DNA from: Spirosoma aerolatum | GTDB lineage: Bacteria > Bacteroidota > Bacteroidia > Cytophagales > Spirosomataceae | Direction: 5' to 3' | DNA: 64,000 nt | NCBI RefSeq assembly: GCF_002056795.1 | Contig: NZ_CP020104.1 | Coordinates: forward strand, 4,103,001-4,167,000 | Shown: positions 42,601 through 52,502 of the stretch, in pieces | Position numbering within the stretch: the stretch's first letter is position 1 | Layout: each line of letters opens with the position of its first letter | Program-made: the position numbers and the translations under genes | Notes under the pieces: model-generated | Database searches by the model: none | Told to the model about the DNA's origin: nothing | The model's input: only the letters and a program-made list of their open reading frames with translations

Positions 42601-43166
42601 GGCGACCCTTTCACCACCACACTTACACCCGGCAGGGCTTCGCCCGTTTCGCTGGTGACGCGCCCACTCACCCGAACATCATTCTGGTTAAGTTCGGTCA
42701 TTTGCGCAACGGCCAGGTTGGCCAATCCCGATAGTTGTACGGGGCCTGCCGTTGTTGTGGTGGTAGCGGCTTCGGGAGTACGGATAATGACCCGGTCGGT
42801 GTTTTTCGGCGGTAAAATCAGGTAAGCCCCTGAACGCAGTTTCTTAAACCGAAGGCCAACGGGTTTTAACAGCGCATTCAGATTGGTTTCGAGCCGACTT
42901 CCCAGATTGATCGATTCCAGGGGGCTTAGGTGTCTGGCAACCACCGACTCTTCGAACAGAATGTCGACGCCATAATGTTCTTTCAATTGGAGAAGCGTCT
43001 GTTTGAGCGACTGATTCGACACGCTAATCTCTTTCCCTTTAGTCGATTGCCCGCTGTCGATCTGCTGATTCGTTCGGGCATAAGCTAGGGTTTGGGCAAT
43101 GGTATGCCCATAACCAACACTGAGCAACCAACCGGTTATCAGCGCAAACGGTAGTGATTTTGTCAT
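39681..43166 (-). CDS. SusC/RagA TonB-dependent transporter with STN domain (1161 aa)
   Basis: After a signal peptide comes an STN domain (about 48-115, LKQTLLQLKEHYGVDILFEE), a carboxypeptidase-like domain (VSGRVTSETGEALPGVSVVV), the plug with the TonB-box-like VVVVGYGQVKKSDLTG and a 22-strand barrel. The STN domain is the part that talks to FecR-type anti-sigma factors, matching the FecR gene that overlaps by 4 nt. It imports the ligand captured by SusD. Confidence 0.95.
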   Translation of the reverse strand: MTKSLPFALITGWLLSVGYGHTIAQTLAYARTNQQIDSGQSTKGKEISVSNQSLKQTLLQLKEHYGVDILFEESVVARHLSPLESINLGSRLETNLNALLKPVGLRFKKLRSGAYLILPPKNTDRVIIRTPEAATTTTTAGPVQLSGLANLAVAQMTELNQNDVRVSGRVTSETGEALPGVSVVVKGSPRGTTTDAQGRYSLTVPNDRGNAIILVFSFVGYISQERDVRNQSTIDVQLVPDTKSLNEVVVVGYGQVKKSDLTGAVSTVPVDEIRKVAVTSLDQAIQGRAAGVQITQNSGAPGSSTSIRIRGGNSIQGDNEPLYVIDGIPFKNDGAGSGSSFNVLSTLNPSDIESISVLKDASSTAIYGSRGANGVVIITTKRGKAGKSTVNLDVYYGIQNVRRKYPVLNAREYAQFVNDANTNEGRPAIYTQAQVDAFGEGTDWQDQIFRQAPMANYQLSMSGGDERTQYALSGGYFKQNGIVVNSDFERYSFRVNLDRKLTEKIKVGNSLTLSRTLTNQSRTDGDLGSAGLVTMAALQFPPILPIRGADGNYLITDPALAFTADNPVALANDSKNRNTANRVFGSVFGDYQIISGLNLRVSLGIDGVLQKQDSYLPRSVSSGLAQGGAASLFNSQSMTWLNENLLTYTRTFNTIHNITALLGYTQQANRTESNTASARNFVNDNLGSSNLGSGSVPLTPSSGVGTWGLQSYLARINYSYKDKYLLTASFRADGSSRFGANKQYGYFPSAALAWRVSEEAFLKGVSAISDLKVRATYGLTGNQDGIGNYPAYSLLGTQNYVFGNAVSTGLGPGQIANPDLSWETTTQADMGLDLGLLNNRITMTADFYVKRTKDLLLNVTIPSTSGFSSAIKNLGKVENKGIELGLSSYNLDGPFKWRTDLNFSLNRNKVLDIGGVPQIFAGQVANIGQNLNSGIIRVGEPLGTFYGYVTNGLYQTTDELAALSDPQARKPGDRKYLDLNGDKKIDDNDRTIIGRAQPKFIGGISNTFSYKGVELTAFFQGVYGNNILNANRYELEYLNATTNQDRDMLNRWTPTNTNTDIPRASTTRPANRVSTRQIEDGSYLRLKNIQLAYNLPNTVLKSLKIQSLRVYVTAQNYLTWTNYSGYDPEVNRFGQDSRSQGFDYASYPAAKTILFGLNVGF

Positions 43167-44182
43167 TGAGTAAGCTGGGTTTCGGAAGCAATGGAAAAAA
43201 CAAGTTTCTGATCGCGGTGACTGACGCGCAGGCCAAGCAATTCAGCTAAGGCCTCAGCCAGTTCATCGGACGACCCGGCCCGGATGGTTCCGGTCAGTGT
43301 TCGCCGTGCCAGAGCCGGATCGGTGAGTTGGACGGTTACCCCAAACACGGCCTGAATCTGATGCGCCACATCACGTAGAGGGGTATTATTAAAACTGAAC
43401 AGTCGGTAACGCCATTGGGCAAATTGAGTCGTATCGGCCTGAGTATGCATCCGTAAAGCGCCCCTATCGTCCAGGGTAACCCGGTCGCCGGGTTTCATAA
43501 TCAGTTGCTGTTCGGGTCGATCGACCGTCGTATAATGCAGATTGACCTTACCCCGTTTGAGTACCACTTCAGCCCGATTTATCTGACTTCGAACCGAAAA
43601 TTCAGTCCCCAATACCTCCACAGCCAGACCATCCGTAGCCTGAACCACAAACGGCTGGTCATTCGGTAGATGCTTTACCGCAAACACGGCATCGCCCGTT
43701 AGCAACACATTGCGGGAGAGCCAGCCATAACCGATTCGGGGCATCCGCAAACTCGAATTACTATTGAGAGCCACCGTTGAGCCATCGGGTAGTTCCAGCG
43801 ACCGCAACTGGTATCGATTGGTCGTGATCGTCCTGTAAAAGATCGCCCCTCGAAATAGCCATCCACCAGCCAGCAAAGCCAGTCCAATCGTAGCCGCTAC
43901 CAGCCATTTACCGGGATGCCACACAGGTAACGCATGGCCTTCAACGGGTCGTAGCGGGGGCGCGTGGATCTCGGAAGGGGTATTAAGCCGCTGTCGGAAC
44001 AAATCCAGGTGGTGCGCCACATCGGGGGTATACTGCGGAAAGCCTCGCTCCCATTCGTCGAGCCACTGAAAATAGAGTTCCCGACTACCGGGCTGGGCGA
44101 GCCATTCCCCGATCACTTTTTGCTGCACCGATGTAGCCTGTCCGGCAAAGTAGCTAAAAATCAATTCTTTAGAAGGTTGCAT
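43163..44182 (-). CDS. FecR-type anti-sigma factor (339 aa)
   Basis: A cytoplasmic N-terminal part, one span (about 92-112, WLVAATIGLALLAGGWLF) and a periplasmic FecR domain (LRSLELPDGSTVALNSNSSL, FAVKHLPNDQPFVVQ) plus a C-terminal STN-binding-like domain (FSFNNTPLRDVAHQIQAVFG). It holds the ECF sigma factor inactive until SusC signals. Overlaps SusC by 4 nt; sigma gene 24 nt upstream. Confidence 0.95.
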   Translation of the reverse strand: MQPSKELIFSYFAGQATSVQQKVIGEWLAQPGSRELYFQWLDEWERGFPQYTPDVAHHLDLFRQRLNTPSEIHAPPLRPVEGHALPVWHPGKWLVAATIGLALLAGGWLFRGAIFYRTITTNRYQLRSLELPDGSTVALNSNSSLRMPRIGYGWLSRNVLLTGDAVFAVKHLPNDQPFVVQATDGLAVEVLGTEFSVRSQINRAEVVLKRGKVNLHYTTVDRPEQQLIMKPGDRVTLDDRGALRMHTQADTTQFAQWRYRLFSFNNTPLRDVAHQIQAVFGVTVQLTDPALARRTLTGTIRAGSSDELAEALAELLGLRVSHRDQKLVFSIASETQLTQ

Positions 44183-44206
44183 ATCAGGTGGCGTTATCGT
44201 TGAGTG

Positions 44207-44887
44207 TCAGAACAGGGTGGTAATCAACAGGAAACTCCAGCTGATCAGCCGCTGATTACGAAGCAGTTGCCGTAGTGCAGAGGTAGCCCGGAGCAGATGA
44301 TTTTCGACTGTTTTCGGCGAAATGCCCATTTCCTGAGCAATTTCTTTGTAGGACTTCCCTTCAAAGCGGCTCAGCAGGAATACCCGCTGCCGTTGCATAG
44401 GCAATTGCTGAACAGCCTGCTCAACGGCCCGATAGAGTTCATCCTGCTGAAGCAGCCGATCGGGCTGGGTAGTATCGAGATCGGGGCGATCCAGATGATC
44501 GGGCAGGGTTTCCTGGCGGCCTAACTCCCAGCGAAGGCTATTATACGCTCGGTTACGCGCGGCCTGGTACAAGTAGGCCCGGTAAGAGCCGGTGACCTGC
44601 TTATATAGCTCTTTTGAGTAAAACGTGTAGAATAAATCGGCTACCAGGTCCTCAGCAAGCTGTCGGTTATAGACAAACCGCACCACATGACTGCACAACG
44701 GTGCGAAATATTGCCGGAAAAGCAATTCACAACCCAGTCGAGGGTTATCGTTGAATGCATTACGGATAAACAATTCACCATCGTTGGGCATTGGCTGGAG
44801 CGCGTCGGCCTGACTCCTGGCGAGTGGCACTTGTCCATCAGAATCGGGGCTGGTAGGTCGGAGAATAGCAAACACAGGAGCAGGCAT
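44207..44887 (-). CDS. ECF sigma-70 factor (226 aa)
   Basis: Region 2 (LFRQYFAPLCSHVVRFVYNR, ADLFYTFYSK) and region 4 (FLLSRFEGKSYKEIAQEMGI, KTVENHLLRATSAL) are complete. It has about 40 additional N-terminal residues and a hydrophobic end (SWSFLLITTLF). It is the first gene of the locus and should drive the SusCD genes when released by FecR. Confidence 0.9.
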   Translation of the reverse strand: MPAPVFAILRPTSPDSDGQVPLARSQADALQPMPNDGELFIRNAFNDNPRLGCELLFRQYFAPLCSHVVRFVYNRQLAEDLVADLFYTFYSKELYKQVTGSYRAYLYQAARNRAYNSLRWELGRQETLPDHLDRPDLDTTQPDRLLQQDELYRAVEQAVQQLPMQRQRVFLLSRFEGKSYKEIAQEMGISPKTVENHLLRATSALRQLLRNQRLISWSFLLITTLF

Positions 44888-45107
44888 TGCGTTGAGGGTC
44901 TGGTACTAGAAAGACAAGTTCAGCGTATAAATCCCCCAACCGATTTTTATTTTTTATCCATAAAATGCAAATAACCTCAATTCGAGTACGCATGCGGCTC
45001 CCAATTGCTGGGGCAATTATGGCCATAAACGCGTGATGCCCGCGTGCGGGTTGGGTAGTGATTGGTTCCCGATGTCTTTTGGTCTAAAACAACTCATTCA
45101 TTCCTCT

Positions 45108-45926
45108 ATGCCAATCCGCCGTACCCTTCTGCTGTCTATTTCAGCGTTCCTGTCCATTTCTATCGCAACAGCCCAAACACCTCCTCCACAAAAGTTATAT
45201 ATGTATCTGATCTATCACAAGCTGAATCCTGGTCTTACCATCCAAGACGCGCTTCCTGTGGAGCGGGAATGGAAAAAGATCAATCAGGCAGCTGTCGATG
45301 AAGGGCGACTGGAAGGCTGGTACATGACCGTAAAGCAGTTTACGTCCAATCCAAATCAGACCGAATACGACTACGTGACGCGTATTATTTCGAAAGAGAT
45401 GGCTATACGGGGCGCTTCGCCAGAAGCAATGGCTCGCATCTACGGTGACAGTGTACAGGTGAAAATGGCGGACTTGCAAAAGCGGGATCGGAATACGGCT
45501 CCGGTGGTAAAAATAGAAATCTGGGAAATCAGCGATGGCGCGTATGCGCCCAGGTTTGCTCCCGACAATACGCAGTTCATGATCATTGAACGCATGAAGC
45601 GTCGAACACCGGGAGCCGATTATGAGGGTGTGCTCAAACAAATGAAGAAGCTGGGTGAAGAGCGGATTAAACGGGGTAATCTGCTTGCCTGGGATTTTGC
45701 GTCACTGGTGATTCCGAATGGCAGCGAAAAAGGCTATGAGTTTAGTACCTCGCAGTTTGTTAAGAGCCTGAGCGACATAGCCAATCCGGTTCAGGCCGAT
45801 TCACCAACGCCCATTATGCCAGCCCCGGCCTACAAGCAACTCCGAAGTCAGGCAGCACAAATGTTCGATGTGGTTCGACAGGAAGTGTATCGTTTCATGG
45901 AATATACAACCAAACCAGGCAACTAA
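45108..45926 (+). CDS. Secreted protein of unknown function (272 aa)
   Basis: From the ATG at 45108 the protein has a signal peptide (MPIRRTLLLSISAFLSISIA, ending TAQT) and a helical/strand-mixed body with two similar halves (LYMYLIYHKL... and the FMIIERMKRRTPGADYEGVL part), perhaps two ABM-like barrels. No family assigned. Divergent from the sigma-factor gene. Confidence 0.6.
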   Translation: MPIRRTLLLSISAFLSISIATAQTPPPQKLYMYLIYHKLNPGLTIQDALPVEREWKKINQAAVDEGRLEGWYMTVKQFTSNPNQTEYDYVTRIISKEMAIRGASPEAMARIYGDSVQVKMADLQKRDRNTAPVVKIEIWEISDGAYAPRFAPDNTQFMIIERMKRRTPGADYEGVLKQMKKLGEERIKRGNLLAWDFASLVIPNGSEKGYEFSTSQFVKSLSDIANPVQADSPTPIMPAPAYKQLRSQAAQMFDVVRQEVYRFMEYTTKPGN

Positions 45927-46050
45927 ATCGCTGGCCAGTTCGCTAACAACCTTGCCTGAACGTAAACTTTCTGACCTGTTTATAGTAATGTAAAAACGAA
46001 AATCGGCCTGATAGGCTGATTTTGGCCTGATACTGCCGTTACTACGAACT

Positions 46051-46680
46051 ATGGAAACGAACGAGAATGATTTACACGGAAATGCACCCGATTCGTCGCC
46101 GGTTGTTATGTTGATTATCGATATGATAAATGACCTGGAATTTCCGGGTGGCGATGAACTGGAAAGCCCTGCCCGTCGAGCTGCGGATGCCATTCTGGCG
46201 CTAAAAAAGCGGGCCAAGGCACAAAAAATTCCGGTTGTTTATGTGAATGATAATTTTGGAAAATGGCGTTCCGATTTTACGGAGGTTACCGACCATGTGC
46301 TGCACGATGGCGTTCGGGGGCGCTACCTGGCAGAAGTGCTTAAACCCGAATCCGAGGATTATTTTGTACTCAAGCCGAAGCATTCGGGATTTTACGCCAC
46401 TACGCTGGACACACTACTGACCTATCTGAAAGCCAATCATTTGATCCTGACAGGCATTAGTGCCGATTCATGCATTCTGTTCACGGCCAACGACGCCTAC
46501 ATGCGCGACCTGAAGCTGTCCATACCAGCCGATTGTGTAGCCGCCATAAAGCCGACATACGCGTCGGAAGCGCTGGCCTACATGAAACGCATGCTCAACG
46601 CCGACACGACGCCCTCAACTGAATTGAATCTGGCTGAATTGGTTCAGGCGCAGACGCAAAAGCTTACGGAAAACGCTTAA
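46051..46680 (+). CDS. Isochorismatase-like cysteine hydrolase (209 aa)
   Basis: Catalytic triad positions are visible: Asp in MLIIDMINDL, Lys in VLKPKHSGFYATTL and Cys in LTGISADSCILFTANDAY. The family hydrolyses amides or vinyl ethers (nicotinamidase/isochorismatase). No pathway neighbours, so substrate unknown. Confidence 0.85.
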   Translation: METNENDLHGNAPDSSPVVMLIIDMINDLEFPGGDELESPARRAADAILALKKRAKAQKIPVVYVNDNFGKWRSDFTEVTDHVLHDGVRGRYLAEVLKPESEDYFVLKPKHSGFYATTLDTLLTYLKANHLILTGISADSCILFTANDAYMRDLKLSIPADCVAAIKPTYASEALAYMKRMLNADTTPSTELNLAELVQAQTQKLTENA

Positions 46681-46743
46681 TGACAAAGGCGTCAATTTGT
46701 TAATTCACCTTACACGGTTCAGTTATGTATCTCCAGCAGTTCA

Positions 46744-47619
46744 CTATTGTACTGGCGTAACGGTATAGCCTTTTTTGCGGAGGAGATTGATAACGCCATT
46801 TTCATTGCCCAGGTGACCGGCTCCAAATGCAAAGAAGGTTGGCTTTTCTTTAGCCGCCTTTTCAATTACCGGAATCCAGCTTGTGTTGCGTTTTTCAAGC
46901 AAATCGCCCTCAAATTCATTCATCCCGGCATCGAACTGGCTGGTTTTCATCTGCTTCATTAGTTTTTCGAGATCGTGTGCCTTGTATGCCGACAAAAAAT
47001 TCTGAAATTCTTTGCTGGCCTCTTCGGGTTTACGCGCCATATCGACCAGACTTTTGAATTGTACATCCAGCGGAATTTTATCCAGTGCGGCCATCTGTGC
47101 CTCCAGCGATTCCAGACCCAGCACTTCTTTTTTATCTTTCTGGGCCATCTGCATAAATGTCAGATCATACGACGCTGGCTCGCAGTTCAGAATGCCCATG
47201 TACATTAGCGACAATAAGCCAATGGGTTTCATCATACCCAATTGCGCCAGATTCATGTTCATTTTCTGTTTTAAATAACTTTCCAGCACCTTATAATCGT
47301 CGGCCGAGAGGTAGTCTTTAGCCGTCTTTCCATTGGTCATCATAGCCGCTTTCATCATGCCTGCCATCATCGTCGGATCATCCAGATCCAGTTCCAGATA
47401 GACCTGCCGGGCATCGCTAAGTGCCTTTTTTGTTTCGTCAGTAATCGACAGGTCGGTTGGGCATACCATATGAAACGTCCCGTAGAGATAGGACGGCTCT
47501 GCCAGCCCCGGTCCGGTCACTTTATAGAGCAGGGTGTGGTCCTGAGCCTGTGAGTAAAATGGGCTCATCAGCCACAACACCAACGAGACTATTTTTAGCG
47601 GATTTTGCATAAAATTCAT
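46744..47619 (-). CDS. TraB/GumN family protein (291 aa)
   Basis: A signal peptide is followed by the TraB/GumN pattern: PSYLYGTFHMVCP at the N-terminus, ARQVYLELDLDDP, and the C-terminal FFAFGAGHLGNENGVINLLRKKGY. The paired GTFH and GAGHL motifs are typical of this putative metalloprotease-like family. I place the start at 47619, with 47610 as an alternative. Confidence 0.85.
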   Translation of the reverse strand: MNFMQNPLKIVSLVLWLMSPFYSQAQDHTLLYKVTGPGLAEPSYLYGTFHMVCPTDLSITDETKKALSDARQVYLELDLDDPTMMAGMMKAAMMTNGKTAKDYLSADDYKVLESYLKQKMNMNLAQLGMMKPIGLLSLMYMGILNCEPASYDLTFMQMAQKDKKEVLGLESLEAQMAALDKIPLDVQFKSLVDMARKPEEASKEFQNFLSAYKAHDLEKLMKQMKTSQFDAGMNEFEGDLLEKRNTSWIPVIEKAAKEKPTFFAFGAGHLGNENGVINLLRKKGYTVTPVQ

Positions 47620-47758
47620 TGTAAAGCCTGAACACAAAAGTAATGAAACTAACCATCGTAAATTGTCTTAATTCACGAACGAATCTGTCTTCCGAAAATA
47701 CATTTCCGCTGAGTGTGTAACTTTGGTGGTATAGTCGAGTTGTTAATCAATACCCAGT

Positions 47759-50700
47759 ATGGTAGCCCAACAGCCTAAATCCGTTCAGTCGCAGGCATTT
47801 GCCCATAAAATCCGTCTGGTTACAGCGGCCTCTCTATTCGATGGGCACGACGCAGCCATCAATCTGATGCGCCGACTTATGCAGGCCTCTGGTGCAGAAG
47901 TGATTCATCTGGGCCATAATCGGTCGGTTGCCGAAATTGTTGACTGTGCCATTCAGGAAGATGTTCAGGGGATTGCCGTGACCAGCTACCAGGGAGGTCA
48001 TCTTGAATTTTTCAAGTATATGTACGATCTGCTACACGAACGTGGGGCTGGTCATATCAAAATCTTTGGGGGTGGTGGCGGCACCATCTTACCATCCGAA
48101 ATCGAGGAACTTCATGCCTATGGTATCACCCGCATCTACTCGCCCGACGACGGTCGGGCCATGGGCTTGCAGGGTATGATCGACGATTTATTGCATCAAT
48201 GTGACTTTGCTCCTCCAGCACCTGATCAGCAGGCGGTTGACCTGTCGCCTGCCGAACCGGATACTATAGCCCGGTTAATTACCACCGCCGAGAATCATGC
48301 TGAGCAATTTACTCAACCACTCCATCGCTCCATTACTCAATACACGCCCGTTTTAGGCATTACGGGTACGGGAGGTGCCGGAAAATCATCGCTGGTCGAT
48401 GAGCTGGTTCTTCGGTTCCTGCGTCAGTACCCGGATAAAACGCTGGCCATCTTATCCGTCGATCCTTCGAAGCGAAAAACAGGTGGGGCACTGCTGGGCG
48501 ATCGGATACGGATGAATGCCATTCAGTCGCCAAGAGTGTATATGCGTTCGCTGGCAACCCGGCAATCAAATCTGGCGCTGAGTCGTCATGTACAGGATGC
48601 CATTAACGTATGCAAAGCAGCCCATTTCGACCTGATCATTGTCGAGACCTCGGGCATCGGGCAGTCGGACACTGAGATTACCGAACATGCTGATAAGACA
48701 CTGTATGTAATGACCGCTGAGTATGGAGCAGCCACCCAACTCGAAAAAATCGACATGCTCGATTTTGCGGACGTGATCGCCATCAACAAATTCGATAAAC
48801 GGGGTTCTCTGGATGCCTTACGCGACGTTCGGAAACAGTATCGGCGTAACCACAACATGTGGGATATGGCCGACGATGACCTGCCCATTCTGGGGACCGT
48901 AGCCTCTCAATTCAACGATCCGGGGATGAATGCCCTGTTTGATCGGCTGATGGGGTTGGTTGGCATGGTGCAGGGAGCGGGGAGCGGGGGGCAGAGAGAA
49001 GGAAGCATGAAACAGAGCGATGGTAACAAACCTTCCCTTGCGCCCACCACTCCTAGCTCTCAGCACCCCGCACCAAGCACCACGCCCCATGCCATCATCC
49101 CCCCAGGCCGAGTGCGTTATCTGGCTGAAATTGTGGAAGAAAGCCGTCGGTACGATGCGTTTGTACAGGATCAGACCACACTGGCCCGGCAATTGTATCA
49201 GATACACGGCACCCTGACCTTACTGCCGGATGGTGCGATCAAAAACGAACTGCAACAGCTATACACAGTGCTTGACGCACGGCTCCATCCCGACTGCCGG
49301 GGTTTATTGAGTCAATGGCCAATACTACAACAACGTTATACGGCTGACTATTACGAATATACGGTTCGAGACAAAGTGATCCGACAGCCACTTTATGCTG
49401 AAACTCTATCGCATCTGAAAATCCCTAAAGTGAGTTTGCCGAAATACCACGACTGGGGCGATGTGTTGCGCTGGTTACTGACCGAGAACGTACCGGGTGA
49501 GTTTCCGTATACGGCTGGGGTATTCCCGCTCAAACGCGAAGGTGAAGACCCAACCCGGATGTTTGCTGGTGAGGGTGGCCCCGAACGAACCAATCGCCGG
49601 TTTCACTACGTCTCAAAAGGGTTGCCTGCCAAGCGGCTCTCAACTGCCTTCGACTCAGTCACACTGTATGGCGAAGACCCCGCCATGAGGCCCGATATTT
49701 TTGGTAAAATTGGCAATTCAGGTGTCAGCATTTGCACCCTCGACGATGCTAAGAAACTTTACTCAGGCTTCGACCTCTGCGATCCGGCAACCTCGGTTTC
49801 TATGACCATTAACGGCCCTGCCCCCATGCTACTGGGCTTTTTCCTGAATGCTGCCATCGACCAGCAGTGTGAGAAATGGTTGAAGGAGCAGGGAGCAAAG
49901 AGCGAGGAGCACGGAGCGGGAGAGCAGGGATTATCAGAAGAAGCTTCACTTACTCCCCCCGGCACCCAGCCCCTTGCTCCTGGCTCCTTCTCCCATGCCC
50001 CATACTACAATGGTCCACTTCCTGAAGGGAACGATGGTTTAGGGCTTAGGCTGCTGGGAACTACGGGCGATAAAGTATTGCCCAAAGAGGTCTACGAAAA
50101 AATCAAAGCCGATACCCTCCGTCGGGTGCGGGGAACGGTTCAGGCCGATATCCTGAAAGAAGATCAGGCACAGAATACCTGCATTTTCTCGACCGAGTTT
50201 GCGCTTAAGATGATGGGCGATATTCAGCAGTATTTTACCGACAATCGCGTTCAGAATTTTTATTCGGTTTCGATTTCTGGATACCACATTGCCGAGGCAG
50301 GCGCCAACCCGATTTCCCAACTGGCCTTTACCCTTTCGAACGGATTTACGTTTGTGGAATATTACTTGAGCCGGGGGATGCATATCGACAATTTTGCGCC
50401 CAACCTGTCGTTTTTCTTCTCGAACGGTATGGACCCCGAATACACGGTGCTTGGTCGGGTAGCCCGGCGAATCTGGGCAAAAGCGATGAAACATAAGTAC
50501 AAAGCCAACGATCGTTCACAAAAATTGAAGTACCATATTCAGACATCGGGGCGGAGTTTGCATGCACAGGAAATAGCCTTTAACGACATTCGTACCACCT
50601 TGCAGGCGCTACTGGCTATTTATGACAACTGCAACTCGCTGCATACTAACGCGTATGATGAAGCCATTACAACCCCTACCGAAGAGTCTGTTCGGCGGGC

Positions 50701-51229
50701 CATGGCCATTCAATTGATTATCAATCGGGAGTTTGGACTGACCAAGAATGAAAATCCATTGCAGGGCGCTTTTGTTGTTGATGAATTGACTGACCTGGTT
50801 GAAGAAGCTGTTTATCAGGAGTTTCTGGCGATCAATGAACGCGGAGGGGTTTTGGGGGCAATGGAGCGTATGTATCAGCGTAGCAAAATTCAGGAAGAGT
50901 CGATGTATTATGAGACGATAAAACACAATGGTCAGTTACCCATTGTAGGGGTCAATACTTTCCTCGATCCAGCCGGTTCGCCTACGGTTGTACCCCGTGA
51001 AGTTATTCGCTCAACGGACGAAGAAAAACGATTTGCCGTCGAATCGTGTCAGGCGTTTCAGAAAAAGCACCAGGCCGAAGCGGCTGTAGCCCTGGCCAAT
51101 TTACAGGCGACCGCATTGGCCAATGGGAATCTGTTTGAAAGCCTGATGGAAGCCACCAAAGTCTGTTCGCTTGGCCAATTGTCCAACGCACTGTATGCCG
51201 TGGGGGGCCAGTATCGGCGGAATATGTAA
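47759..51229 (+). CDS. icmF: IcmF-type fused acyl-CoA mutase (1156 aa)
   Basis: Three parts in one chain: B12-binding domain ([16 protein letters not shown], residues about 25-150), G-protein chaperone with P-loop [12 protein letters not shown] (about 200-211), and the mutase barrel (about 560-1150, [20 protein letters not shown]). IcmF interconverts isobutyryl-CoA and n-butyryl-CoA (some also pivalyl-CoA) with adenosylcobalamin. Two low-complexity stretches (residues about 404-445 and 708-747) interrupt otherwise conserved sequence; the DNA under them is made of GGAGC-type repeats. Confidence 0.9.
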   Translation: MVAQQPKSVQSQAFAHKIRLVTAASLFDGHDAAINLMRRLMQASGAEVIHLGHNRSVAEIVDCAIQEDVQGIAVTSYQGGHLEFFKYMYDLLHERGAGHIKIFGGGGGTILPSEIEELHAYGITRIYSPDDGRAMGLQGMIDDLLHQCDFAPPAPDQQAVDLSPAEPDTIARLITTAENHAEQFTQPLHRSITQYTPVLGITGTGGAGKSSLVDELVLRFLRQYPDKTLAILSVDPSKRKTGGALLGDRIRMNAIQSPRVYMRSLATRQSNLALSRHVQDAINVCKAAHFDLIIVETSGIGQSDTEITEHADKTLYVMTAEYGAATQLEKIDMLDFADVIAINKFDKRGSLDALRDVRKQYRRNHNMWDMADDDLPILGTVASQFNDPGMNALFDRLMGLVGMVQGAGSGGQREGSMKQSDGNKPSLAPTTPSSQHPAPSTTPHAIIPPGRVRYLAEIVEESRRYDAFVQDQTTLARQLYQIHGTLTLLPDGAIKNELQQLYTVLDARLHPDCRGLLSQWPILQQRYTADYYEYTVRDKVIRQPLYAETLSHLKIPKVSLPKYHDWGDVLRWLLTENVPGEFPYTAGVFPLKREGEDPTRMFAGEGGPERTNRRFHYVSKGLPAKRLSTAFDSVTLYGEDPAMRPDIFGKIGNSGVSICTLDDAKKLYSGFDLCDPATSVSMTINGPAPMLLGFFLNAAIDQQCEKWLKEQGAKSEEHGAGEQGLSEEASLTPPGTQPLAPGSFSHAPYYNGPLPEGNDGLGLRLLGTTGDKVLPKEVYEKIKADTLRRVRGTVQADILKEDQAQNTCIFSTEFALKMMGDIQQYFTDNRVQNFYSVSISGYHIAEAGANPISQLAFTLSNGFTFVEYYLSRGMHIDNFAPNLSFFFSNGMDPEYTVLGRVARRIWAKAMKHKYKANDRSQKLKYHIQTSGRSLHAQEIAFNDIRTTLQALLAIYDNCNSLHTNAYDEAITTPTEESVRRAMAIQLIINREFGLTKNENPLQGAFVVDELTDLVEEAVYQEFLAINERGGVLGAMERMYQRSKIQEESMYYETIKHNGQLPIVGVNTFLDPAGSPTVVPREVIRSTDEEKRFAVESCQAFQKKHQAEAAVALANLQATALANGNLFESLMEATKVCSLGQLSNALYAVGGQYRRNM
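48968..49092. repeat. icmF: In-frame GGAGC-type repeat inside icmF (copy 1)
   Basis: The left part is built of GGGAGCGG/GGAGC units and the right part of complementary CCCC/CTCC-type units, so the RNA can fold back. It encodes a Gly/Ser/Gln then Pro/Thr/Ser linker between the G domain and the next conserved stretch. It resembles intergenic repeat elements rather than coding DNA. Confidence 0.6.
49884..50000. repeat. icmF: In-frame GGAGC-type repeat inside icmF (copy 2)
   Basis: Units of GGAGCA/GGAGCG (49884-49930) and complementary GCTCC units (49968-49990) enclose a short centre. The insert lies within the mutase part and adds about 40 residues ([16 protein letters not shown] and a Pro-rich half). 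Same type as copy 1. Confidence 0.6.
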
Positions 51230-51367
51230 CAATCAAATCGTACCGATAAACGATTCATAAGCTGTTTTTGTAAGCGATTTCAATCATTGGCATCGGGTAG
51301 GTTTATAGAAATTGATCAACTGTCCGTTACTACGAACATATGCCGAAGCAAGGCCAATGAACTAACA

Positions 51368-52441
51368 ATGAACCGTAACCTGTATTCAATTGTCGTGCTG
51401 CTGCTGAGTATTTTCTACGTTGGCTGCCAGACGAAACGAAATGACGACACAACAACTACTGAGGCAGAGAAGCCATCAGTAGCTACGCTGTCTAAAAATA
51501 CATTCACGCTGGGCGATACGCTACAGATTCAACTTCGTGAACCTATTTTAGCGGCATCCATCTCGCTAGGTGCCAATCCCATACGTATCATCCAGCAGAC
51601 GGATAGTACGCTAAGCATTCGGGCGACATCCCTAAAAACAGGTCTGCATCCGCTCATCGTGGCCGGGAAGCTTCGCAACAAAACGGAGATATCCGATACG
51701 CTTTCGGTTGAATTATGGTCCGATTTCAGACCTGTAGCCCTCACCTATTCAGTACTGAAACAATTTCCTCATCAAGCGGAGAGCTTTACGCAGGGGCTGG
51801 AATTTTATCAGGGTAACCTATACGAAAGCACGGGCCTCAATGGTCAATCGAAGCTGATGCAGGTGGATTTGACAACGGGTGCCATCAAAAAATCGGTGCC
51901 ATTGGCCAGTCAATACTTTGGGGAAGGGATTACTATTTTTCGCGAAAAAATTTACCAGCTTACCTGGACATCGGGCGTATGCTTTCGGTATAACATGGAT
52001 TTTTCGCTCGATAAAACATTCACCTATCACACACAAGGCTGGGGGCTTACGCATACCGACTCGACATTAATTCTGAGTGATGGCACCAATCGATTGTTTT
52101 TTCTAACGCCAGACTTTCGTCGTAAAGGCGAATTAGCTGTTTACGACAATCTGGGGCCGGTCATGAATCTCAACGAGCTGGAATATGTAAATGGCTATGT
52201 GTTCGCCAATGTCTGGCAAACCAATCGAATCGTGCAGATCGATGTAACGACGGGAAAGGTGGTTGGAGAACTTTCGATGGAAGCTATTTTACCAAAAACC
52301 ATTGATACCAAAGCCAATGTGCTGAATGGAATTGCGTACCGGGCCGACGAAAATGCGTTTTATGTGACAGGTAAAAACTGGCCCACTCTGTTCAAAATCC
52401 AGTTAAGGAACCAGCCTAAACAGCCCGTGGCGCTGCGTTGA
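51368..52441 (+). CDS. Glutaminyl-peptide cyclotransferase-like lipoprotein (357 aa)
   Basis: From ATG 51368 a lipobox leader (LSIFYVGC) is followed by an Ig-like part (about 35-115) and a five-bladed beta-propeller of the plant/bacterial glutamine cyclotransferase type (SFTQGLEFYQGNLYESTGLN, FGEGITIFREKIYQLTW). It converts N-terminal Gln to pyroglutamate in exported proteins. Hairpin terminator at 52452-52488. Confidence 0.85.
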   Translation: MNRNLYSIVVLLLSIFYVGCQTKRNDDTTTTEAEKPSVATLSKNTFTLGDTLQIQLREPILAASISLGANPIRIIQQTDSTLSIRATSLKTGLHPLIVAGKLRNKTEISDTLSVELWSDFRPVALTYSVLKQFPHQAESFTQGLEFYQGNLYESTGLNGQSKLMQVDLTTGAIKKSVPLASQYFGEGITIFREKIYQLTWTSGVCFRYNMDFSLDKTFTYHTQGWGLTHTDSTLILSDGTNRLFFLTPDFRRKGELAVYDNLGPVMNLNELEYVNGYVFANVWQTNRIVQIDVTTGKVVGELSMEAILPKTIDTKANVLNGIAYRADENAFYVTGKNWPTLFKIQLRNQPKQPVALR

Positions 52442-52451
52442 TAAGGGATAT

Positions 52452-52488
52452 GATTGGCTGGCAAGCGGTATTCAGTTACCAGCCAATC
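52452..52488. terminator. Hairpin between convergent genes
   Basis: GATTGGCTGG (52452-52461) pairs with CCAGCCAATC (52479-52488). It lies between the cyclotransferase stop and the DUF1508 gene stop and can serve both; T runs are poor. Confidence 0.5.
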
Positions 52489-52502
52489 ATCAACGAGGCC
52501 GT

